Notes: a model not told the origin generated them from the sequence alone. 64,000 nucleotides of DNA from Prorocentrum cordatum (GCA_963575745.1 CAUYUJ010015282.1:1053151-1117150); one strand, 5' to 3'. Counted from the stretch's first letter, positions 33,536 to 44,493 are shown. Numbers and translations are program-made.

Positions 33536-33695
33536 AGCCACGCGCAGGGGGGTGTAGGGGGAGGGGGGAAGGCTTCTTAAAAGCAACCCTTCTTCTCAGA
33601 AGGCGCGGGCCTGGTCTGTGGATGTAAGGCTGGCGCCTTCTAAGAAGCAGCCTCCTAAGAAGCCTTCCCCTCCCCCCCTGCCCCCTTCTGCGCGC
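33536..33695. mobile_element. Family A inverted-repeat element (MITE-like), copy 1
   Basis: The left arm GGGGAGGGGGGAAGGCTTCTTA (inner end 33579) pairs with the right arm TAAGAAGCCTTCCCCTCCCC (33656-33675). An inner inverted pair AGAAGGCGC / GCGCCTTCT (33599 and 33634) adds a second stem. The outer ends carry CCACGCGCAG and CTGCGCGCC. A second copy lies at 36192. There is no coding capacity. Confidence 0.8.
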
Positions 33696-34735
33696 CTCCA
33701 ACCCTGGGAGGTGGCAGGCCGGAGCGCCGTCCTGCACTGGGTGACGGTCGGCCATGCCACTGCCCTCGCAGGGGTCGGCCCCCCGATGAGTGCTTGGTGG
33801 CGGTGGTCCCAGTCCCCCGACGTCGTGATCTTCTCGCAACGTCGACCCCCAGGGCCTCGACCCCTTCCCCACGACCAGTTCTTCATCCTGAGTCGTTTTG
33901 TTGACGGCCCGGAGGCGCGGGAAGGGCCCCCCCCCAGAGGCCTAAAACGGCCAAACCCCTCCTGTCCGGACTTTTTCGCGACGCGCGCATGTCCGGGTGG
34001 AGGGTGTTCTTTTGCTCCTCTGAGACGTCCTTCGTCGTCGCGGACAGCGCAGAAGTCGAGCAGGTCTTTCGCCATGCTCGGCCTCACATGGAGGCCCCCC
34101 GCCTCGGGCCCCGTCGAACGGGCCCAACAACGGAGCCAGGATTCGAGTAGGAGATCGACTCACCCCAAACTGGACATCTTCGTCGAATCTACAAACATAT
34201 GCGCACAACCTCTGCAGATCCAGGATGCTTATGCATGTGTTCGCGTATCCGTCAGAAAACATTATGGTGTAAATCCATCCTGTAGCCGATCTATACTTGC
34301 TTGAAGGATGTAGAGATTGCCAGAGCTGTCGCCCAAAGCGGTCCGCGCACTGCTTCTGAGCGGGTCCTCGGGTGGCAGGCGGCCCACCTGGAGCCCACAA
34401 TGTACCGGGGGCCCGTGCTCGAGAGTCCCCTTCGCAGGGCTGGGGCAGGTCGGGAGCTCCGGGCGCCTCCTCCTCCTCCTGCTCCTCCTCCTCCTCCTCC
34501 TCGTCTTCGTCCCCCCTCCTCCCCGTCTCGGCGTCGGGCCCAGAGTTCTGAGGCGTGCTTCGTCCCGTGCCGGCTTTCTGTCGACGGCCCCGCGGGGGCT
34601 CGGAGCCGGCGGCCCCCAGCGACAGGCCCAGGCTCTGGGCAACAGAAGGACTGGCCGTCTCGTTTCTGTTGCCTTTCTTCCGTCGTGGCGAGGGGCGCCA
34701 GTCGGGGGCAACGTTAGGGAGGGAGAGGCACAGGG
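33696..34735. other. Spacer with a dispersed repeat and a possible CCCH-like frame
   Basis: GACCCCCAGGGCCTCGACCC...TTCATCCTGAGTCG (33843-33900) recurs inverted at about 35225-35300 and, more weakly, at 37970-38005. The plus frame at 33958-34030 contains CPDFFATRACPGGGCSFAP, which resembles a CCCH zinc finger without the final His. A Glu/Arg-rich frame on the minus strand near 34450-34510 is a (TCC)n tract. No gene is called. Confidence 0.4.
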
Positions 34736-34737
34736 GG

Positions 34738-34900
34738 GGGATGCATCGACCCCGAATGGTTGATGCATCGGCAATGCGTCGTGGAGTTATCAGGGCACGC
34801 TGCCCAACGACATACATCGACGATACATGGGGCGGTCTGTGCATCGATGATACATGGGCGATGCATCGGCCATTCGAGGTCGATGAATCCCCCCCCATCC
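34738..34900. repeat. Cluster of palindromic GATGCATC / CGATGCATCG words
   Basis: GATGCATCG, TGATGCATCGG, CATCGACGATACATGGG and GCGATGCATCGGCC are repeated at 15-30 bp spacing. A second cluster is at 37110-37265. Each word is its own reverse complement around ATGCAT. Confidence 0.75.
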
Positions 34901-34940
34901 CCCCTTGACATTGCCCCTCAGCCAGGGGTCGCCGGGGCAG

Positions 34941-35104
34941 GACCACGATCGCCGCGGCGGGGACCACCACCGCCGCGGCGGGGACCGCGACCGCCGTGGC
35001 GGGGACCGCGACCGCCGCGGGGACCGGGACGACCGCCGCGGCGGCGACCGGGACGATCACCACCGCCGGGGCCGAGGGCGGGCGCGCCGTGGAGGGGGCG
35101 ACCG
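34941..35104 (+). CDS. Candidate RGG-rich exon (DRRGGD repeats)
   Basis: GCCGGGGCAG is the acceptor (an alternative CAG is 15 nt upstream). Codons repeat DRRGGD, HHRRGGD and DRDDRRGG units, about 54 codons, ending before a possible GT donor in ACCG|GTCCAG. The repeat unit matches the RGG exons at 33314 and 36910. RGG/RG repeats commonly bind RNA and are arginine-methylation targets; here this is inference from composition. Confidence 0.45.
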
Positions 35105-35920
35105 GTCCAGGAGGGGGGGGTGGGCGGGGGGGAGGAAGGCACAGTCAAGAGCGGGCTGCAGGCCGCTGAGCATCCGCAGGAATCGGTGCGGGAGGTTTTT
35201 TGCCGTTTGGGGCTTCCGGGGGCGCTTACTGGGCCTCGGGTCAGGATCAGAAAACGGTCCCAGGGAATGGGTCGAGACCTCTGGGGGTCGACGTAATGGG
35301 GGTCCAGGGACGAAAGGTGGAGGAGGGGAAAAGGGTGTGGTTCGGAATCCGCTGCCCGCAGCCGGCTTCGGCCCCGCCGCTGGGCGCGTTCCTCGATACA
35401 TTGGTGTCTCTGGCGCCGGGAGGCGCCGGGGAAATCGGCCGGCGCCGGGGAAATCGGCCACGTGAGCTGATTCGCTGATTGAATCCCCCTTTTGCTATTC
35501 CCCCCTCTCGTCCGACCAGGTTTGTGCTTGCACATCATGTTTTCCACTTCAACGGCAAGGGTGCCCTTGACTCGGCGCGTTCCAGGCTCCCCGTAGATTT
35601 GCAGACCCTCCTAATTGGCTGATCTTGACCGTGTGCACCTCGTCGGCACCAGTGATTCTCTGCCCGCTGGCTCCGAGTCGCGCGGCGAGGCATCGCGGAA
35701 GCAAGATCTTGGGCGTCTGGCTTGCCAGCTTGGCTGGGAGCCGATACGCGGTGAGCGACACACGGCATGCACATCAAGTGAGACCACAGCCAGTTTGCAG
35801 GTGCCCCACGCGAGCTCCTCATCCCGCGATGGGCATGGGGGGACGTTGGGCACCTTGCGCAGCTTAGTCACTCAAGGTCGATGCATGACGTGCCCCTGAA
35901 TCTCTCAGCCGTGCCCTTTT
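35105..35920. other. Spacer, no gene recognised
   Basis: It contains an inverted copy (35225-35300) of the dispersed repeat also found at 33843, and CGCCGGGGAAATCGGCC in tandem at 35425-35460. Confidence 0.45.
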
Positions 35921-36190
35921 TGTCTGTCAGAGACCTCTTGGACGCGTTGGACGCTTCTGGGAACGCTTTTATATGAACCTCTTGGGGGCTTTCTTGGTGC
36001 CTCTCGGGGGCCCCTCTTGTGGGCTCTTGGGGGTGCCTCGGGGGATCTCGAGGCCATCTTGGGAGGAGGGCTCGAAATGTCAGTCCGTGCTCCCCCTCTC
36101 GGGTCCGTCTTTGGGTCCTCTTGGGCCCCTCTTGGCGGCTCTTTGACCGTGTCGGGTAAATCTTGGGGGCCTCTTGGGACGTCCAGCAGA
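35921..36190. repeat. CTCTTGGG(G)CC-type decamer repeat
   Basis: Words such as CCTCTTGG, CTCTTGGGGG and TCTTGGGGGCCTCTTGG recur every 10-25 bp. The same word family is found at 36420-36520, 52080-52710 and 55160-55680, and in reverse complement at 50300-50760. Confidence 0.75.
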
Positions 36191-36191
36191 C

Positions 36192-36360
36192 TCAGCCACG
36201 CGCAGAGGGGGTGGGGGGGAGGGGGGAGGGCTTCTTAGAACCACCTCTGTTTCCTAGAAGGCGCGGGCCGTATCTATAGATGTAAGGCCGGCGCCTTCTA
36301 GGAAGCAGCCTCCTTCTAAGAAGCTTTCCCCCCTCCCTCCACCCCATTGTGCGCGCCGCC
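36192..36360. mobile_element. Family A inverted-repeat element (MITE-like), copy 2
   Basis: GGGGGGAGGGGGGAGGGCTT (into 36237) pairs with AAGAAGCTTTCCCCCCTCCC (36319-36338). The inner pair TAGAAGGCGC / GCGCCTTCTA is at 36255 and 36291. It aligns with the copy at 33536 along its whole length, including the outer CAGCCACGCGCAG and TGCGCGCC. Confidence 0.8.
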
Positions 36361-36682
36361 AGAAGACAGAGAAGGCGAGAGTGTCAAAATCATGCAGGAA
36401 CTCAGGGACTTGGGATGATATTAGTCTCTTGGGCCAGCTCCCAGGCAGGGCCTCCAAGACGGCCAAGAGGCGCCCTCTGGGGCTCCAAGAGTCGGTTCTT
36501 GGGACCCTCTTGGGCAATGCTGGAAATCCAGGCCCCAGAAAATACGCACGGGCATCTGCAGAAGTCCTGCGGGGCGCCACCCTGAGTGACCCATCCAAGG
36601 AACTACGAACTTGAGGCCATGGGATCCGTAGAGGATTTTTGAAAAGCTAGGGTCTCCTTGATAGCCTGACGACGTTCCGCTC
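36361..36682. other. Short spacer with CTTGGG words
   Basis: Decamer-type words at 36420-36520; otherwise nothing recognised. Confidence 0.4.
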
Positions 36683-36812
36683 GGAGGTCCGCGCGGATTT
36701 CTTGGTTCCGCGCTGGACCCCCGCCCCTGTCGCGCGGAGCGCGCCAGGGGCGGCGCCGGAGGCGCGGCCAGGGGGCCCCAGCGCCGATCCGAGAAATCCG
36801 CGCGGACCTCCC
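36683..36812 (+). mobile_element. Family B inverted-repeat element (MITE-like), copy 2
   Basis: The left arm starts GGAGGTCCGCGCGGATTTCT (36683) and runs to GCTGG (36716). The right arm runs from CCAGCGCC (36778) to AATCCGCGCGGACCTCC (36812). The two 34-nt arms match at about 31 positions. The interior aligns with the reverse complement of the 4505-4624 copy. No coding capacity. Confidence 0.85.
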
Positions 36813-36909
36813 AGTTATGATGTTTATGTCATTGTTCGTTCCCCCATGCGAGGATGAGCCAAGATTCTGCCCAGAACGGGCCTAGGGTGTGCGGCTCCCC
36901 CTCCCCGAG

Positions 36910-36967
36910 GAGCGGCGCCGACGACGGCCGCGACGACCACGACGACCGGCGCGGTGGAGAGCAGGAC
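36910..36967 (+). CDS. Candidate RGG-type exon (third of the group)
   Basis: CTCCCCCTCCCCGAG is the acceptor. The frame then reads SGADDGRDDHDDRRGGEQD with a GC donor after GAC. The DDRRGG core matches the exons at 33314 and 34941. An overlapping frame gives a Pro/Arg-rich reading, so the choice rests on similarity to the other two. Confidence 0.35.
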
Positions 36968-37109
36968 GCGGGCCGTCCAAGCGGCCGAGCGGGCCCGGTG
37001 GGCCGCCCTCGGGTCCCGTCCCCGTGCGTCTGGGCGACGTGGCACTCGGGGGTGGACAGAGCCCCCACCCCGACACTCCAGGCCTCCCAGATGGGGTCCG
37101 AGTAGATGA

Positions 37110-37265
37110 GGTCGGAGGATCGCACCGCATCGCCGATGCATCGACAAGACGGCTCGATGTGGAGCCCGATTTTCTCCACGCCGAAGTCGCCGACGCATCG
37201 CCGACGTCGACGATGCATCACCGATGCATCGGCGATGCATCAGCGATACATCAGCGATGCGGCGA
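37110..37265. repeat. Second GATGCATCG palindrome cluster
   Basis: CGATGCATCG, CGACGATGCATCACCGATGC and CATCAGCGATACATCAGCG words are packed at 12-20 bp spacing. See the cluster at 34738. Confidence 0.75.
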
Positions 37266-39840
37266 GATCCTCGACCCCGTCTACTCGGACCCCATTTGGG
37301 AGGCCTCTAGACACGTCGATTAGTGTAATGTCCGTTTTCGGTTCTCGAGAGGGCGCCGCGGCCGTCATTTTCCAGGCTTGCGCCCGCCAGGTTTGGTCCC
37401 GAGGTCGTTTTCACTAAACCACGTTTTACTGAAGGGGGGTTTTGTCCATCCCCGAGAAATGAGCGGGTCGACTGCACAAACATTCGCGCGCAAGCTGACC
37501 GCGTAAGTTCGTGCGTAGGCGCCCTCTTTCAGACGTGGTGTGCAGCGCTGGCGGCCCGCGTAAGCCACCGCGCAAGATCACGTCGCCATGCCATCGTGCG
37601 TAAGACCCCTTTTCATCTTCGTGGCTCACGTGGCGCAGCGACTTGGCGGCCTCTGTGGAGGCCCTTGCCGCCAAGACCAGACATGCCTCGAAATCCTGGT
37701 CAGGGTCTGGAGATCGCTCGAGACCAACGAGGGCTGTGCAGGCACAGCCCGCAAAGGGCAAAGGTGCCCATGGCGGGCCCTGGAATCAACAAACAATAAT
37801 ACGGTGGGGGCGTTGGTTAAATAATGTGCCCAGCAGGCTCCAGACCCTGGAGGATTCCTGACCTGGTAAGGGCGGCGGTGATTTCGATGGTGGAGCCCCA
37901 ATTGGTTTTCCACCATTTTCCAGACCCTGCATTCCTTATATAAGGTTTCCTTGTCCAATGCCCTCACATTATCTGGGATGAGAAAACGGTCCCCAGATGG
38001 TGTCGAGAGTTTTTTGCGGCCCACGCCACGAACAAATCATGACGTCGGATGTCTTTGTCCTCTCTCCTTCACCTTCCCCCTTTCCTTTACCCTTGCCGTC
38101 TGCCTCCCCTCACCCTCAACCTGGCCTCCCGCCTGCGCGCTCGTCGTCGCCTGCCTGCTTCTCCCCTCCCTGTATCTCTCTCTCTCTCTCTCTCTCTCTC
38201 CTTTCTTTCGTTGGGCAGCACGGAGACCGCGGTGCCGGGGGAACGTGCTGGTGTGGCTTGGCCCTTAATTACCCTCGCCCTCAGCGTTGGTACGTTGCAC
38301 GCCCGTGCCCGCGGTCGGGCAGCTTCTGCTCCAGGGGTGTCCGATCGTCGTCGTTGTCCTCCTCCTGCTCCTCCTCCTCCTCCTCCTGCCTCCTCCTCCT
38401 GCTCCTCCTCATCCTCATCCTCCCCCGCACGTCGTCGTCGCGTCGTCGTCGTCGTCAACCTCGTGATCCACGTCAGCTCTCGTTCCCGCCCATTCTGAAC
38501 CAGCGCCAGACGAGCCCAGCGGCGAGGGGCAGGGGAGCCCATGGGGAGGGGGCTGGGAAGGGGGCGGGGGCGGATCAATCGGGCGCGCCCCGGCGCTCGG
38601 CCTGGCGCTGCCGGAGGGCGGGCCCACACATTCTTCTCCGACTTCCAATTGGAGAACTCTGTGGAAGAGGTTTTCGCCCCGTCTCGGGCCCGGGGGCCCT
38701 CACGAATCGATCCGGCTCGAGCTATCACGCACCGAGATGGCGTCAAGAGGTCTAGCAGTGATGATTCACGGCGCCGTCCTTGTTCATGACGTCGCACGTG
38801 GGGGATTGCTCGCTGCCCCCACTCCGCCCTCCCCTGTGGGGTCGGGGGGGTGTTGGGGAATAGCGATTCGGATTGCCAGAAGTATGTTATGCTCTCCTCG
38901 GATTTTCGCCTCCTGCCGGGTGCAGGCGCAAGTTGTGTGCAAGTGCTCTGTGGGTGTTGGCCAGGAAAAGCCCGAGTTGCGCTATGGGGCGGCCCCCTGC
39001 CTACCTGCACACCTCAAGGGTGTAAGAGACTGCAGGGATGGGTGGGAGGCGGCGGGGGCTCACGCAGGTTGCGCGAGCAGTCTGCGCACGGAGGTTGATC
39101 GGGACCAGGAAAATGCCGACCATACTATGTTATGCTTGTCCACCGCTTAGTGGCAAATGGCGGCCCGCACACGGTGCAAAGATCGAGTTGTTTCAACTCT
39201 TGTCGCCCGGAACCGGTCGTAACATTATACACTACACCTTGTCCTGTAGCGTTTCTGCGAAGCCGTATGGGACAGGGCCCAGATACCTGAGTGTACATAC
39301 GTGCGGTTCCCAGTTGAGCTCGCAGTTTGCGCGCGCAGGGTTCCGCAAGCAGGTTGCGCGCGCAGGGTGTGCGCGCTGGTCGCGCACTCTGTTGCGCTCC
39401 TCTCCCCTTCAGCTGTGCCTTTCACTGCTGTTGTGGCTTACCCATGAGCGCTGTTGTTCGCCTGACGACGGCGCAGGCGTCGCTGTCGACCATCGAGCCT
39501 CTGCAGACTCATGATTCCTCGCCCAGGAAACTGTTCTGTGAGGCTTGGCCATAGATTACCAGTAGCATAGCAGCCCCACCCCCAGCCCCAGCAGGTTCCA
39601 CGAGGGGAGGTCCGGTCCAGAGGTGGTGGCGCCAGGTTTGGTAGCCGGGGCGCTGGGCCTCCGCACGGGCAGCCAGCGCTGGGGCTCCACACGCGCTTCG
39701 TTTTTCCCAAATCGCGTCACGCTGCAGGGCTACAGTCTGGCTGTGGAAGACGAGCGGACGAAGAAGCCGCGCCCAGACGGCGCACTGGCAAAGTGGAATA
39801 GCACAAGCGCGTGAACAGGACATGCTGCCGCAACGCCAGT
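37266..39840. other. Unassigned 2.6 kb
   Basis: (CT)n at 38166-38200, (CCT)n at 38355-38430, and short TTGCGCGCGCAGG words at 39330-39390. Frames up to 300 codons on the minus strand arise from the GC-rich pyrimidine tracts. No domain, RNA or gene is recognised. Confidence 0.4.
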
Positions 39841-39849
39841 AGGGCGTGG

Positions 39850-40160
39850 CAGTTCCCAGAACCCCCCCTGGAAAATCACCCCGATACCCCCCTTCAGGGG
39901 GCCTTTTTGGAGACGTTCGGTGGGGGGGGTCCCTCCCAGACCCCCGGACCCCCCCTCTAAGGGAGTATATTTTGGATGGTTAGGGGCTTAGTGGGTTTCT
40001 CCCATTGGAGAGTTCCCTCCTGGAGCCCTCCCTCCCTCAAGAGGGGCATTTGTAGGGGTTAAGGGGGGTTGGTGGGTTGTTCCCCCAGGAACCCTCTCTC
40101 GCCACGGACCCCCCGCCTCATGGGGTGTGTTTGCGAGGGTTGGGGGGTTCTCTCTCCTGA
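39850..40160. repeat. Degenerate tandem repeat, about 90-110 bp
   Basis: Blocks with CCTCCC...GACCCCCC, AAGGGG or ATGGGGTG, TTTTGG or TTTGCGAGGGTT and GTGGGTT(T/G)(C/T)TCCC recur three times. Confidence 0.6.
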
Positions 40161-40344
40161 ACCTATATCAGGGAGGCGTTCAACGAAACAAATGTAGTGT
40201 TAGCTGCTGAGAAGCAGGAGATGCTTCGCCACACAGAGGGTGTACATCTTAATTCTGGATTTGCAATGTTTTCATCACTTTTGACTCGCTGGTGTAATGA
40301 CCAAGCTGGCCGGTGCACTGACCATTTTGGGTCAAAAGGGATGT

Positions 40345-40457
40345 TGTTGGTGGTGATGATGAATATGATGGTGGCGATGGTGTTGATGATGATGCTGCTG
40401 ATAATGAGGAGAAAGAGGAAGAGGAGGAGGATAGGAATAAGGATGAAGATGATAATG

Positions 40458-40518
<61 letters not shown>

Positions 40519-40655
40519 CGCCGCTGCCGCTGACGGCGATGCAGAGGACGAGCATGATAATGCTGATGATGATTGTGACGATGTCTAGTATGACGGTGAC
40601 GATGATGGTGATGATGATGAGGATGATGATGATGATGATGATGACGGTGATGGTC

Positions 40656-40709
<54 letters not shown>

Positions 40710-40758
40710 CTACTTATGATGGCGATGCTGATGCTGATGATGATGCTGATGCTGATGC

Positions 40759-40790
<32 letters not shown>

Positions 40791-40854
40791 CTACTAATGA
40801 TGGCGATGCTGATGCTGATGATGATGCTGATGCTGATGCTGATGCTGATGATGT

Positions 40855-40913
<59 letters not shown>

Positions 40914-40975
40914 GCGACGGTGATCATGGTGGTGGTGGTGTTGAAGCTGATGATGATGAAGATGAGAACCTCCAG
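40345..40975. repeat. Long (GAT)n microsatellite with GCT interruptions
   Basis: About 600 bp of GAT/ATG triplets, interrupted by GCTGATGCTGAT blocks that themselves repeat (40718-40760 and 40805-40850). The 275-codon Met/Asp-rich frame is a by-product. Confidence 0.95.
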
Positions 40976-41259
40976 GATGAAGAGGAACATGAGGTCCAAC
41001 ATGTGGCAAGCACGTTCACAATGATACGGGCTGGGAAGGAGGATGAGGACGTGGAGGGAGATGATAAGGACGAGGAGGAGGAGGAGGAGGTGCAGCAGGA
41101 GGATGACAAGGATGGAGGACTAGGAGGGAGGAGCACGAAGAAGAAGATTTTGGGACGCTCTTTTGGCGCTCTTTGAGTCGTCGAGAGGCCTTATCGGACT
41201 TCTCTTGGTACTCTCTTCGGCCATTTGGGGGCTACTTTGTGGCCTCAGAGGCCCTCTCG

Positions 41260-43230
41260 ATCGCTCGCCGCCGGCCCGCCGCACGCCGCCCGCCCGCCGT
41301 GCTTCCGTGTTCAACACAACACCCAGTGCTCAACAGCATGCATCTGCAGCACAACACCGAGTAGCCAACACCACTCAACAGCATCTCGCTGCAAGAGAGA
41401 ATCCTGAGGATTTCTACTGAAACCCCGATCCGCCCGCCCGCCGCCCGCCCCCCGCCGCCTGCCCGCCATGTCTCCTTGTTCAGCACAATACCCAGTACTC
41501 AACAGCCTGCGTCTCCAACACAACACCCAGTACTCAACAGCCTCTGTCGCCAACACAACACCCAGGTCTAAACAGCATCCCGCTGCAAGAGAGAACCCTT
41601 GGGAGTTCTATTCAAATCCCAATGCTCCCGCCCGCCGCTGGCCTGCTGCCCGCCGCCCGCCCTCCGTGCTTCCGCGTTCAACACAGCACCCAGGACTCAA
41701 CAGCCTGCTTCTCAAACACAACACCCAGCGGCCTCCGTCTCCAACACAACACTCGGTACTCAACAGCATCCCGCTGCAAGAGAGGATCCTGAAAGTTTCT
41801 TATCAAGTCCACCAGATCCGCCCGCCCGCCGCCCGCCTCCCGCCCCCTCCCCGTCACGTGTTCAGCACAATGCACAGTGCTCAACATCATCCGTCTCCAA
41901 CACACCACCCAGAAATCAACAGCATCCGTCTCCATCATAACTCGCAGTATTCAACAGCATCCCGCTGCAAGAGAGAAACCGCAGGATTTCGATTTCAACG
42001 CCGATCTGCCCGTCCGCCGCCCGCGCCCCGCCGTCCGCCCGTCGCCCGCCCGCCGTCCACTCAGTACTCAGCAGCATGCGTCTACAACACGACGCCCAGG
42101 ACTCAACAGTCCCCGTCTCCAACACAACACCCAGTATTCAACAGCATCCCGCTGCAAGAAAGAACACTGAGAAGTTTTATTCGAATCCAGATCCGCCCGC
42201 CCGCCGCCGGCCCGCTGCCCGCCGGCTGCCGCCCGCCCGCCCTGCTCCCGTGATCAACACAACGCCCGGTATTGAACAGCATCCGTCTCCAACACAACAC
42301 CTTGGCACTCTACAGCCTCCGTCGCCAACAAAACACCCAGGTCTTCACAGCATCCCGCTGCAAGAGAAAATCCTCTGGCGTTCTATTCAAATCTCGATCC
42401 ATCCGCCCGCCGCCCGCCGTCCGCCCACCCGCCGCCCACCCGCACCCCGACCCTCGCTGTCCGCCCGCCGTAGATCCGACACAACACCCAGTAATTACTC
42501 AACAGCCTCCGTCTCAAACATCGCACTCAGAACTCGACATCATCCCGCTGCAGGAGAGAATCCTGAGGAGTTAAGATCCCGATACGCCCGCCTTCCGCCC
42601 GCCGCTCGCCGCCCGCCCGTCGCGCTTCAGTGTTCAACGCGATACACAGTACTCAACATCATCCGTCTCCAATACACCAATCCCTACTCAACAGCATCCG
42701 TCTCCAACACAGCACCCAGTATTCGGCAGCATCCCGCTGCAAGGAAGAGCGCTGAGGAGTTCTATTCAAATTTCGATCCGCCCGCCCGCCGTCCGCGCTC
42801 CCGCCGCCTGCCGCCCGCCCTCCGCCCGCCCGCCGCCCGCCGCCCGCTCGCCGTGCTCCCGTTTTCAACACAACACCCAGGACTCTGCAGCATCCGGTCC
42901 CAACACAACACCCAGTACTCAACAGCCTCCGTCTCCAACGCAACAGCCAGTACTCAACAGGATCCCGCTGCAAGAGAGGATCAGGAGTTTCATCAAAATC
43001 CCGATCCGCAAGCCTGCCGCCGGCCCGCCGCCCGCCCGCCCGCCGTGCTTCCGCGTTCAGCACAACACCCAGTAATCAACAGCATGCGTCTCCAACACAA
43101 CACCCAGTACTCAACAGCCTCCGTCTCCACTACGACACGCAGTACTCAAGATAATTCCGCTGCAAGAGAGGATCCTTGCGAGTTCTATCGGAATCCCGAT
43201 CCGCCCGTCCGCCGCCGGCCCGCCGCCCGC
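41260..43230. repeat. Higher-order satellite, about 190-bp unit, ten copies
   Basis: Each unit has a (CCCGCCCGCCG)n GC-rich block, then two to four copies of a 30-36-bp subunit (CAACACAACACCCAGTACTC, AACAGCATCCGTCTC). It ends with CCCGCTGCAAGAGAG, an ATCCTGAGGAGTTCTATTC word and ATCCCGATCCG. GCTGCAAG marks occur near 41388, 41584, 41771, 41964, 42150, 42356, 42549, 42737, 42968 and 43150. A 397-codon open frame (42076-43269) with recurring NTTPSTQ-like wording spans the array but is a property of the repeat. Confidence 0.9.
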
Positions 43231-43748
43231 ACGTCATTGTGCGCCATTGTGCGCGCCATTGTGTGCTGATGTTGGTGTGCGCCATTGTGCACGTCATGGG
43301 TGTATCCTCTTGGTGTGCGACATTGACGCATGTATCATGTGGATGTTTTCCAGTAGTGTTCTAGATGACTGCGGGTTGCATGACATCGTGGCGCCTGGAC
43401 GGCATGACGCCGTGGCGCCTCATTGGTGGGGCTCGGCGGGACGGGAATTCCAGGGGTCATCTGGCATCTTGGGCGCGTGGCGGCCGCGGAATGCATGACA
43501 GGCGAGGCGGGTCACATGCAGGAGCCTCTCACATGTCGACGTGGGCTCTCTCAGAAGCCTGTAGGGCCCTCCCAAGATCCTCTCCAGACTCTAGAGTCTT
43601 TCAAGAGCGTCTCAGGACCCCCTCAGGACCCTCTCATGACCCTCTCAGGAGCATCTCAGAGTATCCTGGCATCCTGCTTCTCGGGTGCTCCGTCGGGTCG
43701 ACTGCATTTCAGCAATGTTTTCCCCCAAATTCTGGCGCCTTCCTGGAG
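43231..43748. other. Spacer with GTGCGCCATTGTGC and CTCTCAGGACC words
   Basis: GTGCGCCATT repeats at 43239-43300 and CCCTCTCATGACC / CCTCAGGACC decamers at 43540-43660. No gene. Confidence 0.5.
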
Positions 43749-43877
43749 GAACGGCGTCGCGATGAGGAGCCAAAGCGCCGCGAGGAGGACACCAGGCGCG
43801 ACGCAGAGGAGGAGGCGCGCCGCGAGGAGGAGAAGCGGCAGAAAAGCGCGGAGGAGGACATCGGCGCCATGCGCAAG
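43749..43877 (+). CDS. Candidate coiled-coil exon (ERRRDEEPKRREEDTRRD...)
   Basis: TTCTGGCGCCTTCCTGGAG is the acceptor. The frame gives 43 uninterrupted codons of Glu/Arg/Lys helix, starting ERRRDEEPKRREEDTRRDAE and continuing EEARREEEKRQKSAEED. The end is uncertain: a GA after GAGGAG (43856) or a GT at 43879. Composition and strand match the other coiled-coil exons. The reverse strand has an equally long but low-complexity frame. Confidence 0.45.
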
Positions 43878-44160
43878 GGTCGTGTCGGACGAAGAGAGGG
43901 TGGGCTGCGAAGTCTTCTTCGTTCAGCTGGTTTCGGCTCCGCCGCCAGACGTTGTCCGAGATGCACGGCCCGCCCCCTTCGTGCGCCCGATGGCGCCGGG
44001 CAACCAGCCTGGTTGCAGCTGGTTCGCTTAATCCCCCACTCTCCTTTTGCTGCCCCGCACCTCTTCCGTTCTTTCGTTCGCTGTCGCCGCCGTCGCCACC
44101 GCCGCCAACGCCGCTGTCGTCGTCGTCGCTGTCCTCGTCGTCCTCGTGGTCGTCGCTGTC

Positions 44161-44216
<56 letters not shown>

Positions 44217-44359
44217 CGCCGTTCTCGTCGTCGTCGTCGCCGCCGTCGTCGCCCGCACCTTGCAGCGGGGGGCGGGGCGAGGAGGGGGGTGCAGCCTTCG
44301 AAGGCAGCCTCCACGCCGCCGTCATGGTTTATCCTGGGAGGCCGCCGTCGAGCTTCGGC
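43878..44359. other. Spacer with (GTC)n
   Basis: GTCGTC tracts at 44115-44240; frames here are triplet-repeat artefacts. Confidence 0.7.
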
Positions 44360-44493
44360 GGCGACGATAGGGGCGACTAGCCCAGGGGTGGGCATTACAC
44401 GTATTCGCCCGGGAGCCTTTTCGAAGACATAGATCATCGGCGCACCTGAATACATGTATTGCTCTCCCTGGGCTATTCGCCCCTATCGTCGCC
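44360..44493. mobile_element. Fold-back inverted repeat, 28-bp arms
   Basis: The left arm GGCGACGATAGGGGCGACTA + GCCCAGGG (44360-44387) and the right arm CCCTGGGCTATTCGCCCCTA + TCGTCGCC (44466-44493) pair at 27 of 28 positions around an 80-nt loop. This is the form of a short non-autonomous DNA element or a large hairpin. No other copy was seen in the window. Confidence 0.75.

Noticed and set aside
40163-41024. Met/Asp-rich (275 codons) and Ile-rich (279 codons) frames
   Set aside because: Direct translations of the (GAT)n microsatellite.
42076-43269. 397-codon Ser/Thr/Gln/Pro-rich frame
   Set aside because: Translation of the 190-bp satellite; repeats at the DNA level explain it and no non-repeat domain is present.
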